The translations under genes were made by a program, and so were the position numbers. DNA of 56,490 bases. Source: Bacillota bacterium (GTDB lineage: Bacteria > Bacillota > Clostridia > Tissierellales > MES13). The stretch covers positions 1 to 56,490 of the forward strand of contig VENA01000072.1 in the NCBI GenBank assembly GCA_009711785.1, read 5' to 3'. Below, piece after piece: positions 27,121 to 35,740 of the stretch (position 1 is the stretch's first letter; every line of letters begins with the position of its first letter). The notes under the pieces are model-generated. The model did no database searches and was not told the origin of the DNA. It worked only from the letters and a program-made list of their open reading frames with translations.

Positions 27121-28473
27121 TTAACCTAATATTCCATTTAAAAATACGATTGCTATTGCAATTGGTGCAACCACTTTAGTTAATATTAAAAATATAGGTA
27201 TATATCCTGCCTTATATTTTCCACCACTAGTCACTTCATCATGTACATTATTTCTGCCTAATTTCCATCCAACAAATATTGAAATAATTAATCCTCCTAA
27301 GGGTAATAAAATATTTGCTGAAATATAATCAAGAGTATCAAAGAAGTTAAGTCCAAATATTTTAAAATCTGACATTATACCCATAGATAATGAAGCTGGA
27401 ATTCCTACTATGGTAATTGCTATAGTTGCAAGTATTGTAGCTTTTTTTCTGTCAAAATCTAGTTCTTCAGAAAAATATGCAACAACAACTTCTAAAATCG
27501 ATATTGAAGACGTTAAAGCAGCAACAGCTAACAATGAAAAGAATAGTATTCCAAAGAAATACCCCCCTGGCATTTGCTGAAATACATTTGGTAGTGTTAT
27601 AAATACTAATCCAGGCCCTGCTGAAGGCTCTACACCAAATGCAAATACAGCAGGAAAAATTGCTACACCGGCAAGTAAAGCTATAGCTGTATCAGCGATA
27701 GTAACCTGTAATGCTGTTATGCCTAAATTCTCTTTTTTATTTATATAAGATGCATAGGTTATCATAGTACCCATACCAAGACTTAAAGAAAAGAATGCAT
27801 GCCCTAATGCAGATAAGACTGCTTCTACTGATAACTTTGTAAAATCTGGCTTAAATAAAAAATTTAAGCCCTTAGAAGCTCCTGGTAAAGTTATAGCACG
27901 AATATCTAATATAAGTAAGATTACCAATAATATTGGCATTAAAATTTTTGCATATTTTTCAATTCCATCTTTTATACCTGCTACTACTATAAAACCTGTT
28001 AAAATCATAAATAATATTTGCCAAGCAATAGGTGTCCAAGTAGATGATACTACCCCCCCAAAAACACCTCCTATTTCATCTGGGGAAAGTCCTGCAAAAG
28101 TATTAGTTAATGATTTAATTACATAATCTAAAGTCCAACCTGCAACTACTCCATAAAAAGATAGAATCATAAATGCCGATGCTATTCCCATTGTTCCTGA
28201 TAAATACCATTTAGAATCCCCTGCTAGGGCTTTAAAGGAACCAATAGCATTTTTCTGACCTCTCCTACCTATAATAAATTCAGCTAACATTACAGGTAAT
28301 CCTATTAAAGCTATACAAATTAAATATACAACTAAAAAAGCTCCTCCACCAAATATACCAGTTATATAAGGAAACTTCCATATATTACCTAAGCCTATCG
28401 CCGAACCTGCAGCTGCTGCGATAATACCTAACTTTGTACCAAAACTATCTCTTGGTTGTTGATTATTAGCCAT
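27121..28473 (-). CDS. Sodium:neurotransmitter symporter (SNF) family transporter
   Basis: 450 residues with about eleven to twelve helices. The TM1 motif GSAIGLGNIWKFPYITG and SLSLGMGTMITYASYI (TM6 region) hold the Na+ and substrate sites of LeuT-type transporters. The family imports amino acids with Na+; the exact substrate is unknown. AGAGGAG precedes the ATG. It stands alone between terminators. Confidence 0.95.
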   Translation of the reverse strand: MANNQQPRDSFGTKLGIIAAAAGSAIGLGNIWKFPYITGIFGGGAFLVVYLICIALIGLPVMLAEFIIGRRGQKNAIGSFKALAGDSKWYLSGTMGIASAFMILSFYGVVAGWTLDYVIKSLTNTFAGLSPDEIGGVFGGVVSSTWTPIAWQILFMILTGFIVVAGIKDGIEKYAKILMPILLVILLILDIRAITLPGASKGLNFLFKPDFTKLSVEAVLSALGHAFFSLSLGMGTMITYASYINKKENLGITALQVTIADTAIALLAGVAIFPAVFAFGVEPSAGPGLVFITLPNVFQQMPGGYFFGILFFSLLAVAALTSSISILEVVVAYFSEELDFDRKKATILATIAITIVGIPASLSMGIMSDFKIFGLNFFDTLDYISANILLPLGGLIISIFVGWKLGRNNVHDEVTSGGKYKAGYIPIFLILTKVVAPIAIAIVFLNGILG

Positions 28474-28556
28474 AATAAACTCCTCTCTTTAATTTTTAAA
28501 ATAGATATATCTCACATTTATTATGACTAAATAAATAAATTATTATTCAATATAAA

Positions 28557-28587
28557 TAAAGAAAAGATGATCAAAAAATCACCTTTT
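28557..28587 (-). terminator. Terminator of the radical SAM gene
   Basis: The minus strand has AAAAGGTGAT/ATCATCTTTT (one G-U pair) around TTTTTG, then CTTT. Confidence 0.7.
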
Positions 28588-28590
28588 CCT

Positions 28591-29925
28591 TTACTCATTC
28601 CATAAACTTGCAGCTGTTTCAGCCCATTTTTTTGAAATGTCTTGACATTTATCAGTTAAATTTTTTACTGATTCTTTATCGATTGGTTGTGTAGAGTGTG
28701 CTTTAGAATTTTCCACCATTTTTTTTAGTTTTTCTGGATTATCTAATAATGGACATGGTCTTAAAAGATTATTATTAAAGGGTTGTTCTTTTTTATATTC
28801 TTTAAATAATGGAGATTTCAAAGCATCTAATACTGATGTATCATTAATATTTACATTTGAATAATGAATAAATGCACAAGGTTCAACATCTCCATTAGCA
28901 TTTATATGAAAATAATTTTTACCTCCTGCAATGCAACCATCTACATACTCTCCATCATTCCAAAAGTCTAATACAAATATAGGTTTCTCATCTCTAATTT
29001 CTCTTACCCTTTTATACATATACTTTCTTTGTTTTGGACTAGCTAACAAGTCTAAGTTAGCATCCTTACCTATTGGTATATAGGTAAAATACCATCCAAA
29101 CATACAACCTTTATCAATTAGAAAATCTATATACTCATCTGACCCTACATTATCTGTATTGTATTTATGATAACAAGTTGAAAAACCAAAAATAACTCCT
29201 TCTTTTCTTAAAATATCCATTGCTTTTAATACCTTTTTATAAGTACCTTTTCCTCTTCTCATATCCGTTTCATTTTCAAACCCTTCGACACTAATTGCTA
29301 GAGTAAAATTACCTACTTTTGCTAATTCCTTTGCAAATTTTTCATCCACTAAAGTAGCATTAGTAAAAGCAAGAAACATACAATCATCATGTTTCTCAGC
29401 TAATTTTATTAACTCATCTTTCCTTACTAAAGGTTCTCCTCCTGAAAATATATACATATATGTTCCTAATTCCTTACCCTCTTTAATAATTCTATCCATA
29501 GTTTCAAAATTTAAAGAATTTGTCTTATCATATTCAGCTGCCCAACATCCTTTACAATTTAAATTACAGGCAGTAGTAGGATCCATTAATATAGCCCAAG
29601 GTATATTACAATTGTGTTTATCTTGTAACTTTTCCTTCATCGGTATCCCCATAATAGCAGAATTAATAAAAAAGTTTGTAATAAATTTCTTACTAACCTT
29701 AGGATCTAACTCATTAAAGTACCTTTGTATAAGCTTATTCCAATTATTATCTGGTTCTTTGCATATTTCTCTAAACTTTTTAACACCTCTTTTATGGTCT
29801 TCTTTAGTAACTAACTTATCTGCCCAATCTAATATTTTAGAAGTATTTTTTAGTGGCTCCTTTTCAATATACTTAAGTCCTTCTTTTAAAACTACAGAAC
29901 TTATTAATTGTTTAGCAGATCTCAT
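28591..29925 (-). CDS. Radical SAM protein with SPASM-like C-terminus
   Basis: 444 residues from the ATG 7 nt after GGGGG (MRSAKQLISS). A 110-residue helical N-terminal region precedes the radical SAM motif TTACNLNCKGCWA, with the three cluster cysteines near 118, 122 and 125. Also present are FSGGEPLVR (SAM-binding GGE) and ISVEGFENETD. The C-terminal CIAGGKNYFHINANGDVEPCAF and a later CPLLDNPE hold the cysteines of a SPASM or Twitch-type auxiliary cluster. Substrate unknown. A TetR-type regulator lies directly upstream, and a matching operator palindrome lies before this start. Confidence 0.9.
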   Translation of the reverse strand: MRSAKQLISSVVLKEGLKYIEKEPLKNTSKILDWADKLVTKEDHKRGVKKFREICKEPDNNWNKLIQRYFNELDPKVSKKFITNFFINSAIMGIPMKEKLQDKHNCNIPWAILMDPTTACNLNCKGCWAAEYDKTNSLNFETMDRIIKEGKELGTYMYIFSGGEPLVRKDELIKLAEKHDDCMFLAFTNATLVDEKFAKELAKVGNFTLAISVEGFENETDMRRGKGTYKKVLKAMDILRKEGVIFGFSTCYHKYNTDNVGSDEYIDFLIDKGCMFGWYFTYIPIGKDANLDLLASPKQRKYMYKRVREIRDEKPIFVLDFWNDGEYVDGCIAGGKNYFHINANGDVEPCAFIHYSNVNINDTSVLDALKSPLFKEYKKEQPFNNNLLRPCPLLDNPEKLKKMVENSKAHSTQPIDKESVKNLTDKCQDISKKWAETAASLWNE

Positions 29926-29965
29926 TTCCATTCCCCCTTGTTTAAGCTTGTCTTTTTATATATTG

Positions 29966-29995
29966 TTTTTTATAGACATTAATGTCTATAAAAAA
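29966..29995. promoter_or_regulatory. 30-bp palindrome, candidate TetR operator 1
   Basis: A perfect 30-bp palindrome with core ATAGACATTAATGTCTAT contains GACA-N4-TGTC (29975-29986). It lies between the tetR stop and the radical SAM start, and shares the GACA-N4-TGTC core with the site before tetR. It could also act partly as a weak terminator for tetR because of the AT flanks. Confidence 0.7.
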
Positions 29996-30005
29996 ATAAA
30001 AAAAT

Positions 30006-30605
30006 TTATTTTTTTAACCCTTCTATAAGTATATTTATAGATTCTAAATAACTCTTTTTATTAAAATTTTTTTCTATAGATGCTCTAAGTAACGAAGATT
30101 CTACTATTCCCCAAAGTACATATGCCATTGCATCTGTATCTACAGATTTAATCTCATTATTATTTATACCCGTTATTAAAAGTTCCTTAAACATATCCTT
30201 AAGTTCAATCCCGTATTGATATATTTCCTCTGCTATAATATTATCTTCCCTTTTTAAAATTAACCAAAGATCTATTAGTATAATTAACATGTTGTTATCA
30301 TCATTGTTATAGTTTCTAGATACTAATTTGTGTACTATACTTTTAATTTTAGTTATACTAGACAAATTTTTGTTTTTCTCAATAGAAACTAATTCATCTT
30401 TTACTAGTTTTATAGCATGTTTTATAACATAATGAAAAATTTCATCTTTATTTTTGAAATACTGATAAAGAGTTGTTCTACCCATACCACCTGCCTTTGC
30501 TACATCACTGAAACTTGTATTATGATACCCATTATCTATAAATATATTTAATGCATTATTAATAATATCTTTTTTCTTTTGTTCGTAGTTTACTATCTTA
30601 GGCAA
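30006..30605 (-). CDS. TetR/AcrR family transcriptional regulator
   Basis: 199 residues from the TTG at 30605, which follows AAAGGAGGG by 5 nt (LPKIVNYEQKKKDI). The start of the open frame 75 bp upstream has no ribosome site. The N-terminal HTH is TSFSDVAKAGGMGRTTLYQYF, followed by KNKDEIFHYVI as in TetR regulators. The C-terminal helices bind the unknown ligand and form the dimer. It probably represses itself and the radical SAM gene through the two GACA-N4-TGTC operators. Confidence 0.93.
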   Translation of the reverse strand: MPKIVNYEQKKKDIINNALNIFIDNGYHNTSFSDVAKAGGMGRTTLYQYFKNKDEIFHYVIKHAIKLVKDELVSIEKNKNLSSITKIKSIVHKLVSRNYNNDDNNMLIILIDLWLILKREDNIIAEEIYQYGIELKDMFKELLITGINNNEIKSVDTDAMAYVLWGIVESSLLRASIEKNFNKKSYLESINILIEGLKK

Positions 30606-30623
30606 ATTATCCCTCCTTTTATC

Positions 30624-30635
30624 GACATATGTGTC
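30624..30635. promoter_or_regulatory. Candidate TetR operator 2, before tetR
   Basis: GACATATGTGTC has the same GACA-N4-TGTC core as the site at 29975-29986. It lies 19 bp before the TTG start and just downstream of the likely tetR transcription start. Confidence 0.65.
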
Positions 30636-30654
30636 AATTTTATTACATAATAAT

Positions 30655-30682
30655 TTTACCACATTATTGAAAAAAGTCAAAA
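30655..30682 (-). promoter_or_regulatory. Promoter of tetR (candidate)
   Basis: On the minus strand TTGACT and TAAAAT are separated by 16 bp. The GACA-N4-TGTC operator lies about 20 bp downstream, in a position to block the promoter. Confidence 0.6.
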
Positions 30683-30685
30683 ATA

Positions 30686-30714
30686 AAAAACCTAAGCTTT
30701 AACTTAGGTTTTTT
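30686..30714. terminator. Terminator of nifS-thiI
   Basis: An AACCTAAG/CTTAGGTT stem with T runs on both sides lies after the thiI stop on the minus strand. Confidence 0.88.
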
Positions 30715-30716
30715 TC

Positions 30717-31892
30717 TTATAAAGTTATATCTATAACTTCCATATTGTTGATAGCTTTATTAATTAAATTATCTACTTCTAAAAGAGCTTCTGAATTTTC
30801 TATATCAGATAAATTAGGTCTTGTTACTGGATGTTTTGGTAAAAATACAGTACAGCAATCATCATATGGTAATATAGATGTTTCATATGTATCAATATCT
30901 TTAGAAACCACAGTTATTTCTGATTTATCTAATCCAATAAGAGGTCTAAAAACTGGTATATCAACTGAAGAATTTGTCACATTAAGCCCTTTTATAGTTT
31001 GGCTAGCTACTTGCCCTAAACTTTCACCTGTAATTAAAGCATCTAAATTATTCTTTTCTGCTACTCTTTCAGCTATTTTCATCATAAATCTTCTAGAGAT
31101 AATTGTCATTTCGTCTTCAGGACATTTTTCATTTATTTCCTTTTGAATATCTAATATATTTATACTAAATAATCTAAAGTTATCACAATATCTAGCTAAT
31201 ATTTCAGCTAGTTTTTTTACTTTTTCCTCTGCCCTTTCACTTGTAAAAGGGTAACTATGATAATGTATTGCATCTATAGCTATTCCTCTTTTAGCCATCA
31301 TAAAACCTGCAACTGGACTGTCTATACCTCCAGATAATAATAATAATCCTCTTCCATTTGTACCTAGAGGCAATCCTCCATATCCTTTTATTTTTTCAGT
31401 AAATATATATGTATTATTTCTAATATCAATGTAAACATACAAATCCGGATTATGTACATCAACTGTAATATCATCTATATTTTCTAAAATATGTGCCCCT
31501 ATTTCTCTATTAACTTCCATAGACTTAACAGGAAATTTCTTATCTGCCCTTTTTGTAATTACTTTAAAAGTTTTAATATCTTTTTTTTCCATTGCCTCTT
31601 TAACAGCTTTAATTGCATATTTACTAATTTGTTCCATATCTTTTTCAATTCTATATCCAGGGCTTAAATGAACAATTCCAAATACTTTTTTAACTCTATT
31701 AATAATCTCATCTAAGTTATTTTCACCCGTTTCAATATACACTTTACTCATTTCTTTATATACTCTAGGGCTTCCTAAATCCTTTGTAACTTTTCTTATA
31801 TGTTTCAATAACTTATCTTCAAAATATTTTCTGTTAGCTCCTTTAAGAGCAATTTCACCAAAACTAATACTTACAATTCTATCCACACTCAT
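30717..31892 (-). CDS. thiI: tRNA 4-thiouridine synthase
   Basis: 391 residues. An N-terminal ferredoxin-like/THUMP region (ISFGEIALKGANRKYFE, then THUMP to about 165) precedes the PP-loop motif LLLSGGIDSPVAGFMMAKRG. The C-terminal DDCCTVFLPKHPVTRP is as in Gram-positive ThiI, with no rhodanese domain. It adenylates and thiolates U8 of tRNA, and feeds sulfur to thiamine thiazole in some species. The partner cysteine desulfurase gene lies directly upstream and overlaps it. The start is ambiguous: GTG 31895, ATG 31892, or a GTG two codons later. Confidence 0.96.
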   Translation of the reverse strand: MSVDRIVSISFGEIALKGANRKYFEDKLLKHIRKVTKDLGSPRVYKEMSKVYIETGENNLDEIINRVKKVFGIVHLSPGYRIEKDMEQISKYAIKAVKEAMEKKDIKTFKVITKRADKKFPVKSMEVNREIGAHILENIDDITVDVHNPDLYVYIDIRNNTYIFTEKIKGYGGLPLGTNGRGLLLLSGGIDSPVAGFMMAKRGIAIDAIHYHSYPFTSERAEEKVKKLAEILARYCDNFRLFSINILDIQKEINEKCPEDEMTIISRRFMMKIAERVAEKNNLDALITGESLGQVASQTIKGLNVTNSSVDIPVFRPLIGLDKSEITVVSKDIDTYETSILPYDDCCTVFLPKHPVTRPNLSDIENSEALLEVDNLINKAINNMEVIDITL

Positions 31893-33049
31893 CACCTCAT
31901 AGTTATCTTTCTTATTTCTTCCACACTTTTTTTAAGTTTAGTTATTACATAATCTATCTCTTCTTCTGTATTTGTATAGGCAAAGCTAAATCTAACAGTA
32001 CCATCTATTAGGTTATCCTTAAGTCCTATAGTCTTAAGAACATGACTTTTTCCTTTATTATTAGAAGAACAAGCAGATCCTGTTGATACATAAATATTAT
32101 CATTTTCTAAGTAATGTAACAAGACTTCCCCTTTAACTCCTTTAAAGGATATATTCAATATATGGGGAGCAAAACTATTATCCATTTTACTATTTATTTT
32201 TATATTGTTAATACTTAATTTGATTTTTTCAATAAAATAATTTTTTAATTTTTTAAGTTTTAAATTTTCTAGTTCAAAATTATGATTTATTATATCTACA
32301 GCTTTACCTAATCCTACTATACCTGCTACATTTTCTGTGCCTGATCTTATACCACGCTCTTGATTACCTCCATAAAAAATTGGAGCCAATTTTACATCTT
32401 TTCTAGCATACAACCCTCCTACACCCTTAGGCCCATGGATTTTATGGCTACTAAAGGAAAAGGTGTCAATATCTAAATTATTAATATTAAATTCAATCTT
32501 TCCAAAGGCTTGAATACCATCTACATGTATTTTTATATCCCTTTTTCTAGTCTTTATCAAATTAGAAATCTCCTTAATTGGTTGGATTGTTCCTAATTCA
32601 TTATTAACTAACATTATTGAAATAAATATTGTATCATCACTAATAGCATTCTCTAATTCTTTTAAATCTATAAAGCCATATCTATCTACATTTAAATATG
32701 TTACATCGAAACCTTTATTTTCATAATGTTTAAATATATTTAACACAGATGGATGCTCTATTTTTGTTGTAATTATGTGATTACCATTTTTAGAATTTTT
32801 ATTTATTAATCCTTGGATAGCTAAATTATTACTTTCGGTTCCTCCTGATGTGAAAAAAATTTCATCTTCCCTTACCCTTAGATAATTACTTATATTTTTT
32901 CTAGCACTCTTTATATTTTTTTCTGCTTCTAAACCTTTTCTATGTAATGAAGATGGATTACCATAGTCTTTTGTTAAAATACGATTGATTTCCTCTATAA
33001 CTTTATCTCTAGGCTTAGTAGTTGCACTATTGTCTAAATATACTTCCAT
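31892..33049 (-). CDS. Cysteine desulfurase (NifS/IscS type, ThiI partner)
   Basis: 385 residues. MEVYLDNSATTKPRDKV at the N-terminus, the PLP lysine in SFSSHKIHGPKGVGGLY (about 203), and the catalytic cysteine loop VSTGSACSSNNKGKSH (about 326) are all present. It takes sulfur from cysteine and passes it to ThiI, the usual NifZ-like arrangement in Firmicutes. An AAAGAGGTG ribosome site is seen. Its stop overlaps the thiI start, so the two are coupled. Confidence 0.95.
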   Translation of the reverse strand: MEVYLDNSATTKPRDKVIEEINRILTKDYGNPSSLHRKGLEAEKNIKSARKNISNYLRVREDEIFFTSGGTESNNLAIQGLINKNSKNGNHIITTKIEHPSVLNIFKHYENKGFDVTYLNVDRYGFIDLKELENAISDDTIFISIMLVNNELGTIQPIKEISNLIKTRKRDIKIHVDGIQAFGKIEFNINNLDIDTFSFSSHKIHGPKGVGGLYARKDVKLAPIFYGGNQERGIRSGTENVAGIVGLGKAVDIINHNFELENLKLKKLKNYFIEKIKLSINNIKINSKMDNSFAPHILNISFKGVKGEVLLHYLENDNIYVSTGSACSSNNKGKSHVLKTIGLKDNLIDGTVRFSFAYTNTEEEIDYVITKLKKSVEEIRKITMR

Positions 33050-33402
33050 TTTATCACCTCTTTATAACCTTTAATAAATTTATTATTTAAAATCTTACTA
33101 TTAGTATCCTAATTCTTTATATAAAAATACATTTATTTCACTCATTGTAGATAAACTATCTTTAATTGTTCCTATATTTTTTCACTTTATAATATTTATA
33201 CATCAAGTATTTAGTACTACAATAATATAAATTTTTACCCTTTTTAAAAAGACACCATTTTAATTATATAAAAAAAACTATCAACTTTAAAGGCTTATTC
33301 CTATTATTAGTATAACTATAACTAGACAACGTCTTTTTAATAAAGTATCATTAATGTATAATGAAAAATTAATTATATTATAATTTACTAAGGAGGATAT
33401 TT
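33050..33402. other. Intergenic region between divergent nifS and proC
   Basis: About 350 bp of very AT-rich DNA holds the divergent promoters. A TATAAT lies near 33355 on the + strand before proC, without a convincing -35 element. I see no hairpin terminator, riboswitch or supported gene here. Confidence 0.6.
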
Positions 33403-34215
33403 ATGAAAAAAACAGTAGGTTTCATAGGATGTGGCAACATGGCTCAGGCAATGCTTGGTGGTATGATAAACTCTAATACTCTAAACAACGAAAGTGTTAT
33501 AGTAAGCAATCCGACAGATAATAAATTACATTTAGTAAAAAAACAATATGATGTAAAAGTTACTAATGATAATAAAGAAGTAGCAAAAGAAGCAGATATT
33601 TTAATTTTAGCAGTAAAACCTAATAAATACGATACAGTATTAAAAGAAATAAAAAACAATATAAAGGAAAATGTAATTATAGTAACTATAGCTGCTGGTA
33701 TAGATATTGATTCTGTTGAAAAGATATTTGATAAAGATATAAAAGTAATAAGAACTATGCCTAATACTCCTGCTCTTGTGAGAGAAGGAATGACAGCTAT
33801 ATGCAGTAATAAAAATGTTAAAGATAATGATATGAATGAAATTATAACACTGTTTAAAAGCTTTGGCAAAGTTGAAATAATTGATGAAAAACTTATGGAT
33901 TATATCCCAGGTATAAGTGGATCTTCTCCAGCATATGTTTATATGTTTATAGAAGCCTTAGCTGATGGTGCAGTCTTACATGGTATACCAAGGGAAAAAG
34001 CATACAAAATGGCAGCTCAAGCCGTATTAGGCTCTGCTAAAATGATTTTAGAAACAAATGAACACCCAGGAAAATTAAAAGATAATGTATGTTCTCCATC
34101 TGGTTCTACAATAGAAGCTGTATATACTTTAGAAAAAAATAATTTTAGAGGTACAATTATTGCAGCTATGGAAAGTTGTACTACAAAAGCAATTAAAATG
34201 AACAAAAAAAATTAG
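33403..34215 (+). CDS. proC: Pyrroline-5-carboxylate reductase
   Basis: 270 residues, normal length. It makes proline from pyrroline-5-carboxylate with NAD(P)H. The N-terminal Rossmann motif is GFIGCGNMAQAMLGGMI, the middle has LAVKPNKYDTVLKEI, and MPNTPALVREGMTA and the P5CR signature GISGSSPAYVYMFIEALADG are present. CSPSGSTIEAVYTLEKNNFRG closes the conserved core. AAGGAGG precedes the ATG. It stands alone. Confidence 0.97.
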   Translation: MKKTVGFIGCGNMAQAMLGGMINSNTLNNESVIVSNPTDNKLHLVKKQYDVKVTNDNKEVAKEADILILAVKPNKYDTVLKEIKNNIKENVIIVTIAAGIDIDSVEKIFDKDIKVIRTMPNTPALVREGMTAICSNKNVKDNDMNEIITLFKSFGKVEIIDEKLMDYIPGISGSSPAYVYMFIEALADGAVLHGIPREKAYKMAAQAVLGSAKMILETNEHPGKLKDNVCSPSGSTIEAVYTLEKNNFRGTIIAAMESCTTKAIKMNKKN

Positions 34216-34251
34216 CAAAAATATTTTATTTAAATTTTTATAAAAAAACAC

Positions 34252-34280
34252 TTGCGAAATTTGTCGTTTCTTGTTATAAT
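34252..34280 (+). promoter_or_regulatory. Promoter of a candidate small RNA
   Basis: TTGCGA (34252-34257), a 17-bp spacer and a perfect TATAAT (34275-34280) are followed by no reading frame. Transcription would start near 34286. Confidence 0.75.
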
Positions 34281-34285
34281 TTTAA

Positions 34286-34410
34286 ATGGTTATCCCCCTG
34301 GTAACCTTAAATTAAATCTCTATTCCCAATACCCCTTTTGAACGGTTTATTTAGTTGTGTTTTATAGAGAAACACAACGGACGAAGGCTCTTTGAGCCTT
34401 CGTTTTTTTT
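34286..34410 (+). ncRNA. Candidate trans-acting small RNA with C-rich loops
   Basis: About 125 nt between a sigma-A-type promoter and a strong terminator. The 5' hairpin is GGTTA/TAACC with a TCCCCCTGG loop. A likely single-stranded segment holds ATTCCCAATACCCC. Then comes a 9-bp hairpin GTTGTGTTT/AAACACAAC, and a terminator CGAAGGCTC/GAGCCTTCG with eight T. The C-rich unpaired segments could pair with G-rich ribosome sites, as in RsaE/RoxS-type small RNAs of Firmicutes. No sequence homology is claimed. Confidence 0.65.
34382..34410 (+). terminator. Terminator of the candidate small RNA
   Basis: A perfect 9-bp stem CGAAGGCTC/GAGCCTTCG with a TTT loop is followed by eight T. Confidence 0.92.
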
Positions 34411-34424
34411 GTTTTTTGTTTTAA

Positions 34425-34565
34425 TTAAAATTTTGTTTTTTTATACCGTTTAAGTAATTTTGGGCATTTATCATATATCTTTGATATTTTTACATAATCT
34501 GACTCATCCTTTTGTTTTTTTGTAATTATTTTTCTTATGTTCAACAAATGTTTTTTTAACATCAT
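34425..34565 (-). CDS. Possible small basic protein (46 residues)
   Basis: A short frame starting MMLKKHLLNIRKIITKKQ and ending KRYKKTKF, rich in lysine (about a third of residues). AAAGGGATG lies 6-9 nt before the start, and TATAAT is seen further upstream near 34611. It converges with the small RNA gene; the end of the frame lies only 15 bp from the small RNA terminator. It resembles no family I know. AT-rich DNA often contains such frames, so this is uncertain. Confidence 0.4.
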   Translation of the reverse strand: MMLKKHLLNIRKIITKKQKDESDYVKISKIYDKCPKLLKRYKKTKF

Positions 34566-34734
34566 GTAATCATCCCTTTATATCGCTTAATTTTGGTATT
34601 ATTACATTATATGTTAATATCATCCTTGTATTATCTAAATTTTAAATAATCTTAATTTGACTGTCTTAGTCAATATTTTATGTTAAAATTATATATAGTC
34701 TAATACATAAAATAATATTTAAGGAGGTATTAAT

Positions 34735-35718
34735 TTGAATAATAAAATCGCTGTTATTTTTACAGGTGGAACAATTTCTATGAAAGTTGACCCTAGAATT
34801 AATGCTGCTATACCTGCATTAACCAGTGAAGAAATTATGGCTATGGTAACTAATATAGAAAAATACTCTGATATAGAAATCATTAATTTTTCAAAATTGC
34901 CAGGACCTCATATGACACCAGAAATTATGCTTGAGCTATCTAAAACTGTTAGGAAAACGTTAGACAGAGATGATATCACAGGGGTAGTTATTACTCATGG
35001 AACAGACACTTTAGAAGAAACCGCATATTTTTTAGATTGGACAATAAAATCTGAAAAGCCAATAATAGTAACAGGAGCTATGAGAAATGGTTCTGAATTA
35101 GGTTATGACGGACCTAGCAATCTTTCTGCTGCTATTTGTACTGCCATTTCTAAAGAAGCTAGAAATAAAGGTGTTTTAGTAGTAATGAATAACGAAGTTA
35201 ATGCTGCAACAGAAGTTACTAAAACAAATACACTTAAATTAAATACTTTTAGTTCTCCTGAGTTTGGGGCTTTAGGTATTGTAGATAATGATGAAGTGAT
35301 TTTTTATAGGGAAATGAAAAATCATAATCATATTGAAGTAGACAAGTTAGAAACAAAAGTAGCACTAATCAAATGTGGAGCAGGAATGGATTCTGACATG
35401 CTAGATTATTGTGTAGACTCTGGCTATAAGGGGATAGTAATAGAAGCATTAGGAAGGGGAAATGTGCCTCCTGAAATGATACCTGGTATAAAGAATGCTA
35501 TAAAAAATGATATTCCAGTAGTACTTGCTTCTAGATGTCCAACTGGCCGCGTGTTAGATACATATGGATACCCTGGTGGTGGTAAAAACTTAAGAAAATA
35601 TGGAACCATATTTAGTTTTAATATCCCAGGACAAAAGGCTAGGATTAAACTAATGTTAGCCCTTAGTACTACAAAAGATTCTAAAAAAATAAGAGATGTT
35701 TTTGAAAATATAAAATAG
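34735..35718 (+). CDS. L-asparaginase (type I)
   Basis: 327 residues starting with TTG after AAGGAGG. It hydrolyses asparagine to aspartate and ammonia. The two catalytic triad motifs are FTGGTISMKVD (about 9) and ITHGTDTLEETAYFLD (about 85), plus TGAMRNGSELGYDGPSNL. No signal peptide is present, so it is cytoplasmic. It forms its own unit with a terminator at 35715. Confidence 0.95.
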   Translation: MNNKIAVIFTGGTISMKVDPRINAAIPALTSEEIMAMVTNIEKYSDIEIINFSKLPGPHMTPEIMLELSKTVRKTLDRDDITGVVITHGTDTLEETAYFLDWTIKSEKPIIVTGAMRNGSELGYDGPSNLSAAICTAISKEARNKGVLVVMNNEVNAATEVTKTNTLKLNTFSSPEFGALGIVDNDEVIFYREMKNHNHIEVDKLETKVALIKCGAGMDSDMLDYCVDSGYKGIVIEALGRGNVPPEMIPGIKNAIKNDIPVVLASRCPTGRVLDTYGYPGGGKNLRKYGTIFSFNIPGQKARIKLMLALSTTKDSKKIRDVFENIK

Positions 35719-35740
35719 GACGCTTAAGCGTCCTATTCTC
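35715..35740. terminator. Bidirectional terminator between asparaginase and the 35733 gene
   Basis: A perfect 22-bp palindrome (35715-35736, core GGACGCTTAAGCGTCC) is flanked by T-rich DNA on the minus side and ATTCTCTTCTTT on the + side. Confidence 0.8.

Noticed and set aside
33120..33180. Fourteen-codon frame on the minus strand (MSEINVFLYKELGY) before nifS
   Set aside because: No ribosome site or terminator accompanies it; such frames are expected by chance.
34657..34673. TTGACTGTCTTAGTCAA palindrome before asparaginase as an operator
   Set aside because: Only 6-bp arms, and the TTGACT may simply be a -35 element; no matching second copy was seen.
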